Source: an uncultured Verrucomicrobiota bacterium
GTDB taxonomy: Bacteria > Verrucomicrobiota > Kiritimatiellia > CAIVKH01
Length of the DNA: 64,000 nt
Assembly (NCBI GenBank): GCA_937996795.1
Contig: CALKUH010000030.1
Location: 1 to 64,000 of the forward strand
Reading direction: 5' to 3'
Of the stretch, positions 34,399 through 43,358 are shown piece after piece (position 1 is the stretch's first letter; every line of letters begins with the position of its first letter). A model generated the notes under the pieces. The model saw nothing but the letters and a program-made list of their open reading frames with translations. It was not told the origin of the DNA and ran no database searches. Position numbers and translations under genes: made by a program.

Positions 34399-34866
34399 AT
34401 GAGACGTCGTCGTGCAGATAAACGCGAAAAAGCGCCCGAACTCCGCTTCAACAGCCCCGAAGTGGGCGTGCTGATCACGAAGGTGATGCAGCGCGGCAAG
34501 CGCTCCGTGGCTGAAAACATTGTCTATGGCGCGCTCGACACCATTGCCGAGCAGACCAAGCAGGACCCGATCGAAGTGCTCAAGACGGGCCTCGAGAATG
34601 TGAAGCCGCGCGTCGAGGTGAAGTCCCGCCGCGTCGGCGGCGCGACCTACCAGGTGCCGGTGGAAGTGGATTCCGACCGGCAGAACGCGCTGGCGATGCG
34701 CTGGCTCGTCACGTTCGCGCAGGGCCGCAAGGGCGTGCCGATGCGGCGCGCGCTGGCCATGGAGTTGCTCGACGCCTCGAAGAACCAGGGCAACGCGGTC
34801 AAGAAACGCGAAGACACCCACAAAATGGCGCAGGCCAACAAGGCCTTCGCGCACTACCGCTGGTAA
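34399..34866 (+). CDS. rpsG: 30S ribosomal protein S7
   Basis: 155-residue head protein that nucleates 30S assembly by binding 16S rRNA. MRRRRADKREKAPELRF at the start, GGATYQVPVEVDSDR and the C-terminal AHYRW are family signatures. It follows rpsL and precedes fusA. Confidence 0.98.
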   Translation: MRRRRADKREKAPELRFNSPEVGVLITKVMQRGKRSVAENIVYGALDTIAEQTKQDPIEVLKTGLENVKPRVEVKSRRVGGATYQVPVEVDSDRQNALAMRWLVTFAQGRKGVPMRRALAMELLDASKNQGNAVKKREDTHKMAQANKAFAHYRW

Positions 34867-34884
34867 GCGTGGGCGCACACCGCC

Positions 34885-37014
34885 ATGAGTTCCGCCGCCG
34901 AACATGCGCAGTCGCCGTCTGCCCCGCCTTCCCGGCGTGAGGCGGACGGTCGCACGCATGCCCTGGCGACCATCCGGAACATTGGCGTCATTGCCCATAT
35001 CGACGCGGGCAAAACCACCACCACCGAGCGGATGCTCTTCTACACCGGGCGGGTCCACCGCATCGGGGAAGTGGATGCCGGCACCGCGACGATGGATTGG
35101 ATGATCCAGGAGCGCGAGCGGGGCATCACCATCACGAGCGCCGCGACGACCTGCTACTGGCGCGACCACCAGATCAACATCATCGACACGCCCGGCCATG
35201 TCGATTTCACCGTCGAGGTCGAGCGGTCCCTCCGCGTGCTCGACGGCGCGGTCGGCGTCTTCTGCGGCGTGGCGGGCGTGCAGCCGCAATCCGAAACCGT
35301 CTGGCGCCAGGCCAAGAAGTACAAGGTGCCCTGCATTGCGTTTGTCAACAAGATGGACCGCATGGGCGCCCGCTTCGCGTGGGTCGTGGAGCAAATCCGT
35401 TCCCGCCTCGCCGTGCCCGCCTATCCCATCCAGATCCCGCAGGGAAGCGAAGCGCAGTTCCGCGGCGTGCTGGATCTTGTCGGGCGGCGCCTGCTGACCT
35501 TCGACGAGGCGGACCAGGGCATGACCGTGCGCGTGGGCGAATGGCCGGAGGAGATGAAGGACGAGGCCGAACTCGCGCGGGCGGCGTTGATTGAAGCCGT
35601 CGCCGAGCGCGACGAAATGCTGTTGCAGGCGTACCTCGAAGACATGGATGTCACCGCCGATGCCCTGCGCGCCGCGCTGCGTCGCGTCACGGCGTCCGGC
35701 CGCTTTGTGCCGGTGTTGTGCGGAACCTCGTTGCACAACATGGGCATCCAGCCGCTGTTGGATGCGGTGGTCGATTACCTGCCGTCGCCGCTGGACGTGC
35801 CGGACATCGTCGGACATCACCTCAAGACCGGCGAGCCGCTGACGCGGTCGGCGGACGACCATGCGCCGCTGAGCGCGCTGGCCTTCAAGATCGCGAACGA
35901 TCCCTACGTCGGGAAGGTGATTTATGTGCGCACGTACTCCGGCGTGCTGAAAAAGGGCGCGCAGGTGTACAATCCGCGCACGCGCAAACGCGACCGCATC
36001 AGCCGGCTGTTGCGCGTGCACGCGAACCAGCGCGAGGATGTGGACCAGTTGTACAGCGGCGAGATCGGCGCGGTCGCCGGCCTGAAACAGGTGACCACCG
36101 GCGATACGCTGTGCGCGGAGAACCACCCGATCCTGCTGGAGCGGATCACGTTCCCGGAGCCGGTCATTGCGATGGCGGTGGAGCCCAAGACGCAGGCCGA
36201 CCGTGACAAGTTGCACGAATCGCTGCAAGCCCTCGCCGAGGAGGACCCGACGTTCCTGCTCAAGACGGACGCGGAAACGGGTCAGACGCTCATCAGCGGG
36301 ATGGGGGAACTGCACCTCGAAATCATCCGCGACCGCCTCTTCCGCGAATTCAAGGTGCAGGCGAACGCCGGCAAACCGACGGTGGCTTATCGCGAAAGCA
36401 TTATCAACAAGGGCGCCGCGTCGCATGTCTTCCAGCGCGAGATCGGCGGCCACAGCCACTATGCGGAAGTGGGGTTGGAGGTCGCGCCGCGCGAACGGGG
36501 CGCCGGGAACGCGGTGGAGTTCGATGTTTCGGAATCGCAAATTCCGGCCCAATTTCACGAATTTATCGAGCAGGGCCTGCACGACGGATTAATTACCGGG
36601 ATTTTAGCAAATTACCCCTTGATCGATGTGAGCGTCCGCGTTATAAGCGGCGGCTTTCATCCGGTGGATTCCACTGAAGTGGCGTTCCGAACCGCGGCCA
36701 TCATGGCGCTGCGGGAAGCAATACGGGCTGCACAGCCCGTGTTGTTGGAGCCTGTCATGAAGGTGGAGGTCGTGACACCGGATGAACATCTGGGCGATGT
36801 GATCGGCGACGTCAACGGGCGGCGCGGGCGCATCAAGGAGATGGCGGCCCAGGAGGGCGCGCAGGTCGTGCAGGCGGAGGTTCCGCTGGCCGAGCTGTTC
36901 GGGTACTCCACCGGGTTGCGGTCACTCACGCGCGGGCGCGCGAGTTATAGTATGGAGCCGGCGCGGTTTGAGATCGTGCCGGCACAATTGCAAGAAAGCA
37001 TAGTTAACAGGTAA
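34885..37014 (+). CDS. fusA: Elongation factor G
   Basis: 709-residue translocase GTPase. There is an N-terminal extension of about 27 residues (MSSAAEHAQSPSAPPSRREA) before NIGVIAHIDAGKTTTTERML. The canonical switch I RERGITITSAATT and IDTPGHVDFTVEVERSLR are intact, in contrast to EF-Tu. Domains II-V follow with GMGELHLEIIRDRL. The ribosome site is weak. Only 2 bases separate its stop from rpsJ. Confidence 0.97.
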   Translation: MSSAAEHAQSPSAPPSRREADGRTHALATIRNIGVIAHIDAGKTTTTERMLFYTGRVHRIGEVDAGTATMDWMIQERERGITITSAATTCYWRDHQINIIDTPGHVDFTVEVERSLRVLDGAVGVFCGVAGVQPQSETVWRQAKKYKVPCIAFVNKMDRMGARFAWVVEQIRSRLAVPAYPIQIPQGSEAQFRGVLDLVGRRLLTFDEADQGMTVRVGEWPEEMKDEAELARAALIEAVAERDEMLLQAYLEDMDVTADALRAALRRVTASGRFVPVLCGTSLHNMGIQPLLDAVVDYLPSPLDVPDIVGHHLKTGEPLTRSADDHAPLSALAFKIANDPYVGKVIYVRTYSGVLKKGAQVYNPRTRKRDRISRLLRVHANQREDVDQLYSGEIGAVAGLKQVTTGDTLCAENHPILLERITFPEPVIAMAVEPKTQADRDKLHESLQALAEEDPTFLLKTDAETGQTLISGMGELHLEIIRDRLFREFKVQANAGKPTVAYRESIINKGAASHVFQREIGGHSHYAEVGLEVAPRERGAGNAVEFDVSESQIPAQFHEFIEQGLHDGLITGILANYPLIDVSVRVISGGFHPVDSTEVAFRTAAIMALREAIRAAQPVLLEPVMKVEVVTPDEHLGDVIGDVNGRRGRIKEMAAQEGAQVVQAEVPLAELFGYSTGLRSLTRGRASYSMEPARFEIVPAQLQESIVNR

Positions 37015-37016
37015 AC

Positions 37017-37325
37017 ATGACCGGGCAACGAATTCGCATCAGGCTCAAGGCGTACGATCACCGGGTGCTCGACCAATCCGCGAGTGACATCGTGGAAACG
37101 GCGAAGCGCACGGGGGCGCGGGTGGCGGGACCGATTCCGTTGCCGACGAAGATCGAGCGGTACACCGTCAACCGGAGTCCGCACGTGGACAAGAAGTCCA
37201 TGGAACAGTTCGAGATCCGCACCCACAAACGGATGCTGGATATCATTGAGCCGACCATCAAGACGGTGGACGAGCTCAAGAAGCTGAACCTGCCGGCGGG
37301 TGTGGACATCACGATCAAGATCTAG
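37017..37325 (+). CDS. rpsJ: 30S ribosomal protein S10
   Basis: 102-residue S10, also NusE in antitermination complexes. RIRLKAYDHRVLDQS, GPIPLPTKIERYTVNRSPHVDKKS and the C-terminal LPAGVDITIKI are typical. It starts the S10 block directly behind fusA, so str and S10 groups are fused. Confidence 0.98.
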   Translation: MTGQRIRIRLKAYDHRVLDQSASDIVETAKRTGARVAGPIPLPTKIERYTVNRSPHVDKKSMEQFEIRTHKRMLDIIEPTIKTVDELKKLNLPAGVDITIKI

Positions 37326-37374
37326 GGTTCGGGTTCCATCGCGGGACACGAAACGCCTAAACGGTGAGAAGATT

Positions 37375-38010
37375 ATGAACGGATTGATTGGAAAGAAATT
37401 GGGGATGACCCAGGTCTATGACGATGCCGGCCGCCATGTGCCGGTCACCGTCATTGCCGCGGGCCCGTGCGTCGTCGTGCAGCGCAAGACGGCGGCGCGC
37501 GACGGGTACGACGCGGTGCAGCTGGGGTTCGGTCCGCAGAAGGAATCGCGCGTGACGAAGGCGTCGCTCGGCCGCTTCAAGAAGGCCGGCGTTCCCGCCC
37601 AGGGCGTGGTGCGCGAGGTCCGGGTGGCGGCGGATGCCGAACTTAAAGAAGGCGCCGAAGTGACGGCGGCCATTTTTGAGGGCGTCTCGCATGTGGATAT
37701 CAGTGGTGTAACGAAGGGGCAGGGCTATCAGGGCGTTGTGAAGCGCCACCGCATGGGCGGCGGTCCGCAGTCGCACGGCCATATGTCGCACCGCCGTATC
37801 GGCGCGATCGGCCAGCGCACATGGCCCGCGCGCATCATGAAGAACAAGCGCATGCCCGGCCACATGGGCAATTTGAATGTGACCACGCAGAACCTCCGGG
37901 TGGTGCAGGTGCGCCCGCAGGACAATGTGATTCTCGTGGAGGGCGCAGTGCCGGGTCCGACGGGCGGCCTGCTGCTGGTGAAGAAATCGTTGAAGAAGGC
38001 GGCCAAGTAA
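37375..38010 (+). CDS. rplC: 50S ribosomal protein L3
   Basis: 211-residue L3 near the peptidyl-transferase centre. The ATG at 37375 (MNGLIGKKLGMTQVYDD) is preceded by GGTGAG. The longer open frame upstream overlaps rpsJ and is rejected. The loop GPQSHGHMSHRRIGAIGQRTWPARIMKNKRMPGHMG, which reaches the active site, is intact. Confidence 0.97.
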   Translation: MNGLIGKKLGMTQVYDDAGRHVPVTVIAAGPCVVVQRKTAARDGYDAVQLGFGPQKESRVTKASLGRFKKAGVPAQGVVREVRVAADAELKEGAEVTAAIFEGVSHVDISGVTKGQGYQGVVKRHRMGGGPQSHGHMSHRRIGAIGQRTWPARIMKNKRMPGHMGNLNVTTQNLRVVQVRPQDNVILVEGAVPGPTGGLLLVKKSLKKAAK

Positions 38011-38011
38011 C

Positions 38012-38656
38012 ATGATGGCGGTACCCGTACACAATCAGCAGGGCAAGGCCGTGGGCCAGGTCGAGCTGCCGGAGGCGATGCTCGCCCCGGCGCGCGCCAG
38101 CCAGGCCTTGGTGCAGGCGGTGGTCACGTTGCGCGCGAATGCGCGTGCCGGCACCCACAGCACGAAGACGAAGGGCGAGGTCGCGGGCAGCGGCAAGAAG
38201 CCGTGGCGCCAGAAGGGCACCGGCCGCGCGCGCGCCGGTTACCGCCAGTCGCCGGTTTGGACCGGCGGCGGCGTGGTGTTCGGCCCGAAGCCCCGCAGCT
38301 ACGCGAAGGCGATGCCCCGTCGCAAGGCGCAGCTCGCGTTGCGCAAGGCCTTTACTGACAAACTCGGCGCCGACCAGGTGTGTGTGGTGGATTCGCTGAA
38401 CCTCTCGCAGCCGAAGACGAAGGAATTGCTGGCGATCCTGAAGAGCCTCGGCGCGGAACGCGGCGCGGTGCTCGTGGTGGACCAGGCGGCGCGCGAGCTG
38501 TTGCTCGCGGCCCGCAACATCGCGCGCGTTGAAGTGGTTCGCGCGGCGGACCTGAACCCATTGCAGGTGTTGAAGTATCCCAAACTGGTCATCACGCAGG
38601 ATGGCTTTGCCCGCCTGCAGGAGCGTCTGGCCGGTTCGCAGGAGAAGGCGGCATGA
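38012..38656 (+). CDS. rplD: 50S ribosomal protein L4
   Basis: 214-residue L4, exit-tunnel protein and, in E. coli, autogenous regulator of the S10 operon. The extended loop KPWRQKGTGRARAGYRQSP is conserved. Start may be either of two adjacent ATGs (38012, 38015). Its stop overlaps the rplW ATG (ATGA). Confidence 0.96.
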   Translation: MMAVPVHNQQGKAVGQVELPEAMLAPARASQALVQAVVTLRANARAGTHSTKTKGEVAGSGKKPWRQKGTGRARAGYRQSPVWTGGGVVFGPKPRSYAKAMPRRKAQLALRKAFTDKLGADQVCVVDSLNLSQPKTKELLAILKSLGAERGAVLVVDQAARELLLAARNIARVEVVRAADLNPLQVLKYPKLVITQDGFARLQERLAGSQEKAA

Positions 38657-38937
38657 AGAGCGCAACCCTCATCGTCAAGCGGCTGGACCTCACGGAGAAG
38701 GGCGCGGGCCTGACCGAGAAGCAGAACCAGTACCTCTTTGAAGTCGCGACGGGCGCGAACAAGATCGAGATCAAGCGCGCCGTCGAGCAATTGTTCAAGG
38801 TCAACGTGCTCAAGGTGAACACGTTGACGCGCGCGGGCAAGGCCAAGCGCAACCGCCGGGGCGGCGTCGGATTCCGCCCGGACTGGAAGCGTGCGATCGT
38901 CACGCTGAAGGCCGGCGAAAAAATTGACATGACCTAG
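38653..38937 (+). CDS. rplW: 50S ribosomal protein L23
   Basis: 94-residue tunnel-exit protein, docking site for SRP and trigger factor. LTEKQNQYLFEVATGANKIE and the RNA-binding loop KAKRNRRGGVGFRPDWK are typical. Translationally coupled to rplD. Confidence 0.97.
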   Translation: MKSATLIVKRLDLTEKGAGLTEKQNQYLFEVATGANKIEIKRAVEQLFKVNVLKVNTLTRAGKAKRNRRGGVGFRPDWKRAIVTLKAGEKIDMT

Positions 38938-38947
38938 GAATGTTCCC

Positions 38948-39772
38948 ATGCCGCTGAAATCACATCGTCCCATTACGCCGGCCGGCCGCTTCACGGAGCT
39001 GCCCGACTTCACGGAACTCTCCAAGAAGCGCCCGGAGAAGAATCTCATCGTCAGCCGCACGTCGAAGGCGGGCCGCAACATGTACGGCCGCGTCACGGTC
39101 CGGCACCGCGGCGGCGGCCACAAGCGGTTCCTCCGCCTGATCGATTTCAAGCGCGACAAGCGGGATATCCCTGCGACGGTGACGGCGATTGAATATGATC
39201 CCAACCGTTCCGCGCGCCTGGCGCTGCTGACCTACAAGGACGGCGAGAAGCGCTACATCCTCGCCACGCTCAACATGAAGGTGGGCGATGTGCTGGTGGC
39301 CGGCGAGAAGGTGGAGCCGACCGAGGGCAACGCGCTTCCGTTGAACCGGATTCCCGCGGGTCTCCCGGTCCACAACATTGAGTTGTATCCCGGCAAGGGC
39401 GCGCAACTGGTGCGCGGCGCCGGTGGTTCGGCTGAAATCATGGCGGTCGAGGGCGGGTTCGCCCAGGTCAAGCTGCCTTCGGGCGAAATTCGCCTGGTGC
39501 GCGACAACTGCTTCGGCACGATCGGCCAGGTCGGCAACATCGATCACCAGAACGTCTCGCTCGGCAAGGCGGGGCGCAAGCGCTGGCTCGGCATCCGTCC
39601 GACCGTCCGCGGTGTCGCGATGAACCCGATTGACCACGTCATGGGCGGTGGCGAAGGCCGCAGCTCGGGTGGCGGCCATCCGCGTTCGCCGTGGGGCAAG
39701 CTGGCCAAGGGCAAGAAGACTCGCAACAAGCGCAAGACGAGCAAGCGCTTCATCGTGCAGCGGAGGAAGTAA
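38948..39772 (+). CDS. rplB: 50S ribosomal protein L2
   Basis: 274-residue L2 of the peptidyl-transferase/intersubunit region. GRVTVRHRGGGHKRFLRLID, the essential GVAMNPIDHVMGGGEGRSSGG with its conserved His, and the basic C-terminus are present. Three bases separate it from rpsS. Confidence 0.98.
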   Translation: MPLKSHRPITPAGRFTELPDFTELSKKRPEKNLIVSRTSKAGRNMYGRVTVRHRGGGHKRFLRLIDFKRDKRDIPATVTAIEYDPNRSARLALLTYKDGEKRYILATLNMKVGDVLVAGEKVEPTEGNALPLNRIPAGLPVHNIELYPGKGAQLVRGAGGSAEIMAVEGGFAQVKLPSGEIRLVRDNCFGTIGQVGNIDHQNVSLGKAGRKRWLGIRPTVRGVAMNPIDHVMGGGEGRSSGGGHPRSPWGKLAKGKKTRNKRKTSKRFIVQRRK

Positions 39773-39775
39773 GTC

Positions 39776-40060
39776 ATGGGCCGTTCGATTTCCAAGGGTC
39801 CCTTTGTGGACGCGAAGTTGCTGAAGAAGGTGGAGACGCTGGAGCGCTCCAACCAGAAGCGCCCGATCAAGACGTGGTCGCGCCGCTCCATGATCATCCC
39901 CGAGTTCATCGGGCACACGTTCTCCGTGCACAACGGCAAGACGTTCAATTCGGTTTTTGTGACGGAAAACATGGTGGGCCACAAGCTGGGCGAGTTTTCG
40001 CCCACGCGGACCTTCCGCAAGCACGGGAACGCGACGGACAAGACGATCACCCTGAAGTAG
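39776..40060 (+). CDS. rpsS: 30S ribosomal protein S19
   Basis: 94-residue S19 of the 30S head. MGRSISKGPFVDAKLLKKVE and KLGEFSPTRTFRKHG are signatures. GGAGGAAG precedes the ATG. Normally rplV follows; here a lipoprotein gene intervenes. Confidence 0.98.
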   Translation: MGRSISKGPFVDAKLLKKVETLERSNQKRPIKTWSRRSMIIPEFIGHTFSVHNGKTFNSVFVTENMVGHKLGEFSPTRTFRKHGNATDKTITLK

Positions 40061-40088
40061 GGCGGCGTCTCCGCTCCTCGCGTGCGTC

Positions 40089-40763
40089 ATGCACCGGCGC
40101 GTTTGCATCGCGGCTTTCTGGCTGGCGTTGCTGGCTGCGGTTCCGGGCTGCGGACGGCGGGCGGTGGAGAGCGGGCGGTCTCCGGCGGGAACGAACGCGG
40201 TGGACGCGGCGTCGGCGGCGGCTGAGAGCGAGCGGCAGCTGGCTGCGCTCGCGGAAGAGAACGAGCGGTTGCGGGCCGAGGTAGCGGCGCTGCGAACGCA
40301 GATGGACGAGTGGGTGGCGCGGCTGGCGGAGGAGCGCTTCGAGCGCGACCGGCAGCAGGCGACGGAAGTGAAGGCCGCGGGGCCGGAAGCGGCGGAACAG
40401 CAGGCGCTGGTGGATGAGTTGCTGGCGCGGCTGGCGAGCGAGCGGTTCGCGCGCGATCGCGGGCAGTTGCGGTCGGAGCAACTGCCGGTGGCGGCGCGCG
40501 AGCAGGTCGATGTGGCGCCGGCGGGCTGGCGTGTGTTGGATGTGAATGTGGACCAGGGTCTGGTCGCGCTGGATGCAGGCGCCGGATCCGGGCTGCGGGC
40601 CGGGGTCGCGGTCGCGATTGTTCGCGAAGGCGCGGTGCTGGCCCAGGCGCGGGTGGTCGAGGTGCGGGAGCGGGTGACCGGCGCGCGCGTGGAAGCGCTT
40701 GCGGGGGACGCGTTCCCCGCGGCGGGAGATCGGGCCGTCATTTGGCGGACACGGAGAGAATGA
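40089..40763 (+). CDS. Putative coiled-coil lipoprotein inserted in the S10 operon
   Basis: 224-residue protein, not a ribosomal component. The N-terminus MHRRVCIAAFWLALLAAVPGC has a basic start, a hydrophobic core and a lipobox-like VPGC, so it is probably an exported lipoprotein with Cys21 as the lipidated residue. Residues about 45-110 are Glu/Arg/Ala-rich heptads (ESERQLAALAEENERLRAEV), a coiled coil. The C-terminus (about 150-224: VLDVNVDQGLVALDAGAGSGLRAGV) looks like a small beta-barrel/SH3-like domain seen in PVC envelope proteins. It lies between rpsS (28 bases upstream) and rplV, whose possible starts overlap its stop, so it should be co-transcribed with ribosomal proteins. Base and codon use is more GC- and Arg-rich than in the flanking ribosomal genes. 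Function unknown. Confidence 0.7.
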   Translation: MHRRVCIAAFWLALLAAVPGCGRRAVESGRSPAGTNAVDAASAAAESERQLAALAEENERLRAEVAALRTQMDEWVARLAEERFERDRQQATEVKAAGPEAAEQQALVDELLARLASERFARDRGQLRSEQLPVAAREQVDVAPAGWRVLDVNVDQGLVALDAGAGSGLRAGVAVAIVREGAVLAQARVVEVRERVTGARVEALAGDAFPAAGDRAVIWRTRRE

Positions 40764-40771
40764 GGCGGATT

Positions 40772-41119
40772 ATGGACGTTGAAGCAGTCAGCAAATATGT
40801 GCGGATGTCGCCTTCGAAGGCGCGGGATATCGCCCGCGCCATGCAGGGGCGTCCGGTGGCCGAGGCGTTGCGGATCGCGGATTTCAACGCGCGCAAAGCG
40901 GGCGTCTTGCTCGGCAAGACCCTGCGGTCGGCGATCGCGAACGCGGAAAACAACGCCGGCCTCTCGGCCGACACGCTTGTCGTCAAGCGGGCGCTGGTGG
41001 AGCAGGGGCCGAGCCTCAAGCGCTACTGGCCGCGCGCCCGCGGCAGCGCGAGCCCGATTCTTCGTCGCACGGCCCACATACGGATTGTGTTGACGGAGCG
41101 GAAACCAGCTGGAAAATAG
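40772..41119 (+). CDS. rplV: 50S ribosomal protein L22
   Basis: 115-residue exit-tunnel protein. The ATG at 40772 (MDVEAVSKYVRMSPSKARDIA) matches the family start and has GAGGCGG upstream. Another ATG at 40760 overlaps the stop of the lipoprotein gene (ATGA) and would couple the two. Its tunnel loop (LVEQGPSLKRYWPRARGSASPI) and C-terminal HIRIVLTE are standard. Confidence 0.95.
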   Translation: MDVEAVSKYVRMSPSKARDIARAMQGRPVAEALRIADFNARKAGVLLGKTLRSAIANAENNAGLSADTLVVKRALVEQGPSLKRYWPRARGSASPILRRTAHIRIVLTERKPAGK

Positions 41120-41152
41120 AAGGCTTTTCGTTAGGAAAAAAGGAGCACTCTC

Positions 41153-41812
41153 TTGGGACAGAAAGTAAATCCGACGGGCTTTCGGGTATCCGTCAATAAA
41201 GAATGGCGATCCCGCTGGTTCGCCGACAAAAAGAGCTTTGGCCCGCTCCTCCAGGAAGACATCAAGATCCGGGAGATGGTCAAGAAGCGGTTGAAGGACG
41301 CGGCGGTGCCGGAGATCCTGATTGAGCGCTATGCCAATCGGGCCCGCATCACGGTCTTCACCGCGCGTCCGGGCATCGTGATCGGCCGCAAGGGCGCCGA
41401 CATCGAAAAGCTCCGCGAGGAAATCGCGAAGCTCACCGGCAAGGAAATCTACGTCGAGATCAAGGAAGTGAAGGATCCCGACTGCAATGCGCAGCTCGTG
41501 GCGGAGAACATCGCCGTGCAGCTGGAGCGCCGCGTGTCGTTCCGCCGCGCCCTGAAGCGCGCGGTCCAGATGGCGATGGAACTCGGCGCGCTGGGCATCC
41601 GCGTGCATTCCGCCGGCCGTTTGGGCGGTGCGGAACTCGCCCGCCGCGAAGGGTATCGCGAGGGCAAGGTGCCGCTGCACACGCTGCGCGCGAACGTCCA
41701 GTACGGGTTCGCCGAGGCGAACACGATGGCCGGCACGATTGGCATCAAGGTGTGGATCTGCAAGAAGCCGGAAGCCCCGGCGAAGGAGGCCAGCCATGCC
41801 GCTTATGCCTAA
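41153..41812 (+). CDS. rpsC: 30S ribosomal protein S3
   Basis: 219-residue S3 at the mRNA entry channel. It uses a TTG start at 41153, supported by AAGGAG upstream and the family start GQKVNPTGFRV. The KH domain VFTARPGIVIGRKGADIEKLR and the C-terminal GRLGGAELARREGYREGKVPLHTLRA are intact. Its 3' end overlaps rplP by 17 bases. Confidence 0.97.
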   Translation: MGQKVNPTGFRVSVNKEWRSRWFADKKSFGPLLQEDIKIREMVKKRLKDAAVPEILIERYANRARITVFTARPGIVIGRKGADIEKLREEIAKLTGKEIYVEIKEVKDPDCNAQLVAENIAVQLERRVSFRRALKRAVQMAMELGALGIRVHSAGRLGGAELARREGYREGKVPLHTLRANVQYGFAEANTMAGTIGIKVWICKKPEAPAKEASHAAYA

Positions 41813-42212
41813 ACGCGTCAAGTACCGCAAACAACAGCGCGGGAATCGCAAGGGCATCGCCCAGTCCGGCAACGAGCTTTCGTTCGGCGAATACGGGCTG
41901 CAGTCCCTCGGACGCGCCTGGATCACGAACATCCAGCTTGAGGCGTGCCGCGTGGCGGTCAGCCGCTCGATGAAGCGCAAGGGCAAGCTCTGGCTGCGCG
42001 TGTTCCCGGACAAACCGTACACGAAGAAGCCGTTGGAAGTGCGACAGGGCAAGGGCAAGGGCCCGGTCGAGGGGTGGGTCGCGGTGGTGCGTCCCGGCCG
42101 GATGTTGTTCGAGATGGACGGCGTGACGGAAACCGTGGCGCGCGAAGCGCTGCGCCTGGCGGCCAGCAAGCTGCCGATTCCGACGAAGTTCGTGCAGCGC
42201 CACGCGGCGTGA
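41796..42212 (+). CDS. rplP: 50S ribosomal protein L16
   Basis: 138-residue L16 at the A-site side of the 50S. The ATG at 41796 has GAAGGAGG upstream; MPLMPKRVKYRKQQRG matches the family start. A second ATG at 41805 is possible. RPGRMLFEMDGV and AASKLPIPTKFV are typical. Confidence 0.96.
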   Translation: MPLMPKRVKYRKQQRGNRKGIAQSGNELSFGEYGLQSLGRAWITNIQLEACRVAVSRSMKRKGKLWLRVFPDKPYTKKPLEVRQGKGKGPVEGWVAVVRPGRMLFEMDGVTETVAREALRLAASKLPIPTKFVQRHAA

Positions 42213-42226
42213 GGCGGTAACGATTT

Positions 42227-42430
42227 ATGAAGGCAACGGAAATCAGAGAACTTACGGAAGCCGAATTGCGGCAGAAGTTGAGCGACGCGCAGCAGGAGCT
42301 GTTTAATCTGCGGCTCCAGCAGTCGGCCGGCCGGTTGGAAAAACCGTCCCGTCTCCGCGCGCTCAAACGGGACATGGCCCGCATCCAGACGGTGATCCGG
42401 CAACAGGCCCTGGCCAAGAGGACGGCATGA
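42227..42430 (+). CDS. rpmC: 50S ribosomal protein L29
   Basis: 67-residue helical protein beside the tunnel exit. IRELTEAELRQKLSDAQQELFNLRLQ is the L29 signature. GAGGCGG upstream; the stop overlaps the rpsQ ATG. Confidence 0.97.
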   Translation: MKATEIRELTEAELRQKLSDAQQELFNLRLQQSAGRLEKPSRLRALKRDMARIQTVIRQQALAKRTA

Positions 42431-42702
42431 GCGAACAGGAAACACGCGGCGTGCGCAAGGAACTCAAGGGCACGGTCGTCAGCGACAAGTCGGCGAAGAC
42501 GATCGTGATCCATGTGACGCGTCGCATCCGCCACCCGGTTTACGGGAAGGAAGTCACGGTGAGCCGGAAGTACCACGCCCACGACGAAAAGGGCGAGGCG
42601 AAGATGGGCGACACCGTGCGCATCGAGGAATGCCGCCCGCTCAGCCGCCTGAAACGCTGGCGCTTGGTGGAAGTCGTGGCACGGGCCCAGCAGCCGGCCT
42701 GA
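42427..42702 (+). CDS. rpsQ: 30S ribosomal protein S17
   Basis: 91-residue OB-fold protein binding 16S rRNA. LKGTVVSDKSAKTIVIHVTR, HDEKGEAKMGDTVRIEECRPLS and KRWRLVEVV are conserved. Coupled to rpmC by ATGA. Confidence 0.97.
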   Translation: MSEQETRGVRKELKGTVVSDKSAKTIVIHVTRRIRHPVYGKEVTVSRKYHAHDEKGEAKMGDTVRIEECRPLSRLKRWRLVEVVARAQQPA

Positions 42703-42712
42703 GGAAACGCAC

Positions 42713-43078
42713 ATGATTACGCTTAAAACATTGCTCGACCCGGCCGACAACAGCGGCGCGAAGTCCCTCCAGTGCATCCATGTGCTGGGGCAGCATCGCG
42801 ACTACGCGCACATCGGCGACGTCATCAAGGTGGCGGTCAAGGACGCGATCCCGACCGGGATGGTGAAAAAAGGCGAAGTGCACAATGCGATCATCGTGCG
42901 CACGAAGCAGGTCATCCGCCGGCCCGACGGCTCGCAGATCCGCTTCGACCACAACGCGGCGGTCATCGTGGACGACGAGCGCAACCCGAAGGGCACGCGC
43001 ATTTTCGGCCCGGTCGCTCGCGAGTTGCGCGAGCGCAACTACATGAAGATCATTTCGCTGGCGCCGGAGGTGGTGTGA
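42713..43078 (+). CDS. rplN: 50S ribosomal protein L14
   Basis: 121-residue intersubunit-bridge protein. The family region DNSGAKSLQCIHVLG, FDHNAAVIVDDERNPKGTRIFGPVARELRE and the C-terminal ISLAPEVV are standard. GAGGAAA precedes the ATG; its TGA shares one base with the rplX ATG. Confidence 0.98.
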   Translation: MITLKTLLDPADNSGAKSLQCIHVLGQHRDYAHIGDVIKVAVKDAIPTGMVKKGEVHNAIIVRTKQVIRRPDGSQIRFDHNAAVIVDDERNPKGTRIFGPVARELRERNYMKIISLAPEVV

Positions 43079-43338
43079 TGGCGGCGATTTCCCATTTGAA
43101 GCGCGACGATGTCGTGCTGGTTCGTTCCGGCGCGCACAAGGGCAAGACCGGCAAGGTGCTCCGCGTGGACCTCGCCTCCCGCACCGCGGTGGTCGAGGGC
43201 ATTAATTTCGTGAAGCGCCACATGCGCAAGACGCAGGACAACCCGCAGGGCGGCGTGGTCGAGAAGGAGGCGCCCCTGGCGGTCTCCAAGCTCGTCCGGT
43301 TTGACGAGGCGCGGGCGAAGAAGACGGCCAAAGCCTAG
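43078..43338 (+). CDS. rplX: 50S ribosomal protein L24
   Basis: 86-residue KOW-fold assembly initiator. The start at 43078 overlaps the rplN stop (TGATG). The longer open frame through rplN is rejected. DDVVLVRSGAHKGKTGKVLRV and INFVKRHMRKTQDNPQGG are typical. Slightly shorter than many L24. Confidence 0.96.
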   Translation: MAAISHLKRDDVVLVRSGAHKGKTGKVLRVDLASRTAVVEGINFVKRHMRKTQDNPQGGVVEKEAPLAVSKLVRFDEARAKKTAKA

Positions 43339-43358
43339 GCGGCGGCGGAAAGAAGATT

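Noticed and set aside
38960..42445. 1,161-codon antisense frame across rplB to rpmC
   Set aside because: Spans several real ribosomal genes on the other strand and shows no signal, start site or family motif.
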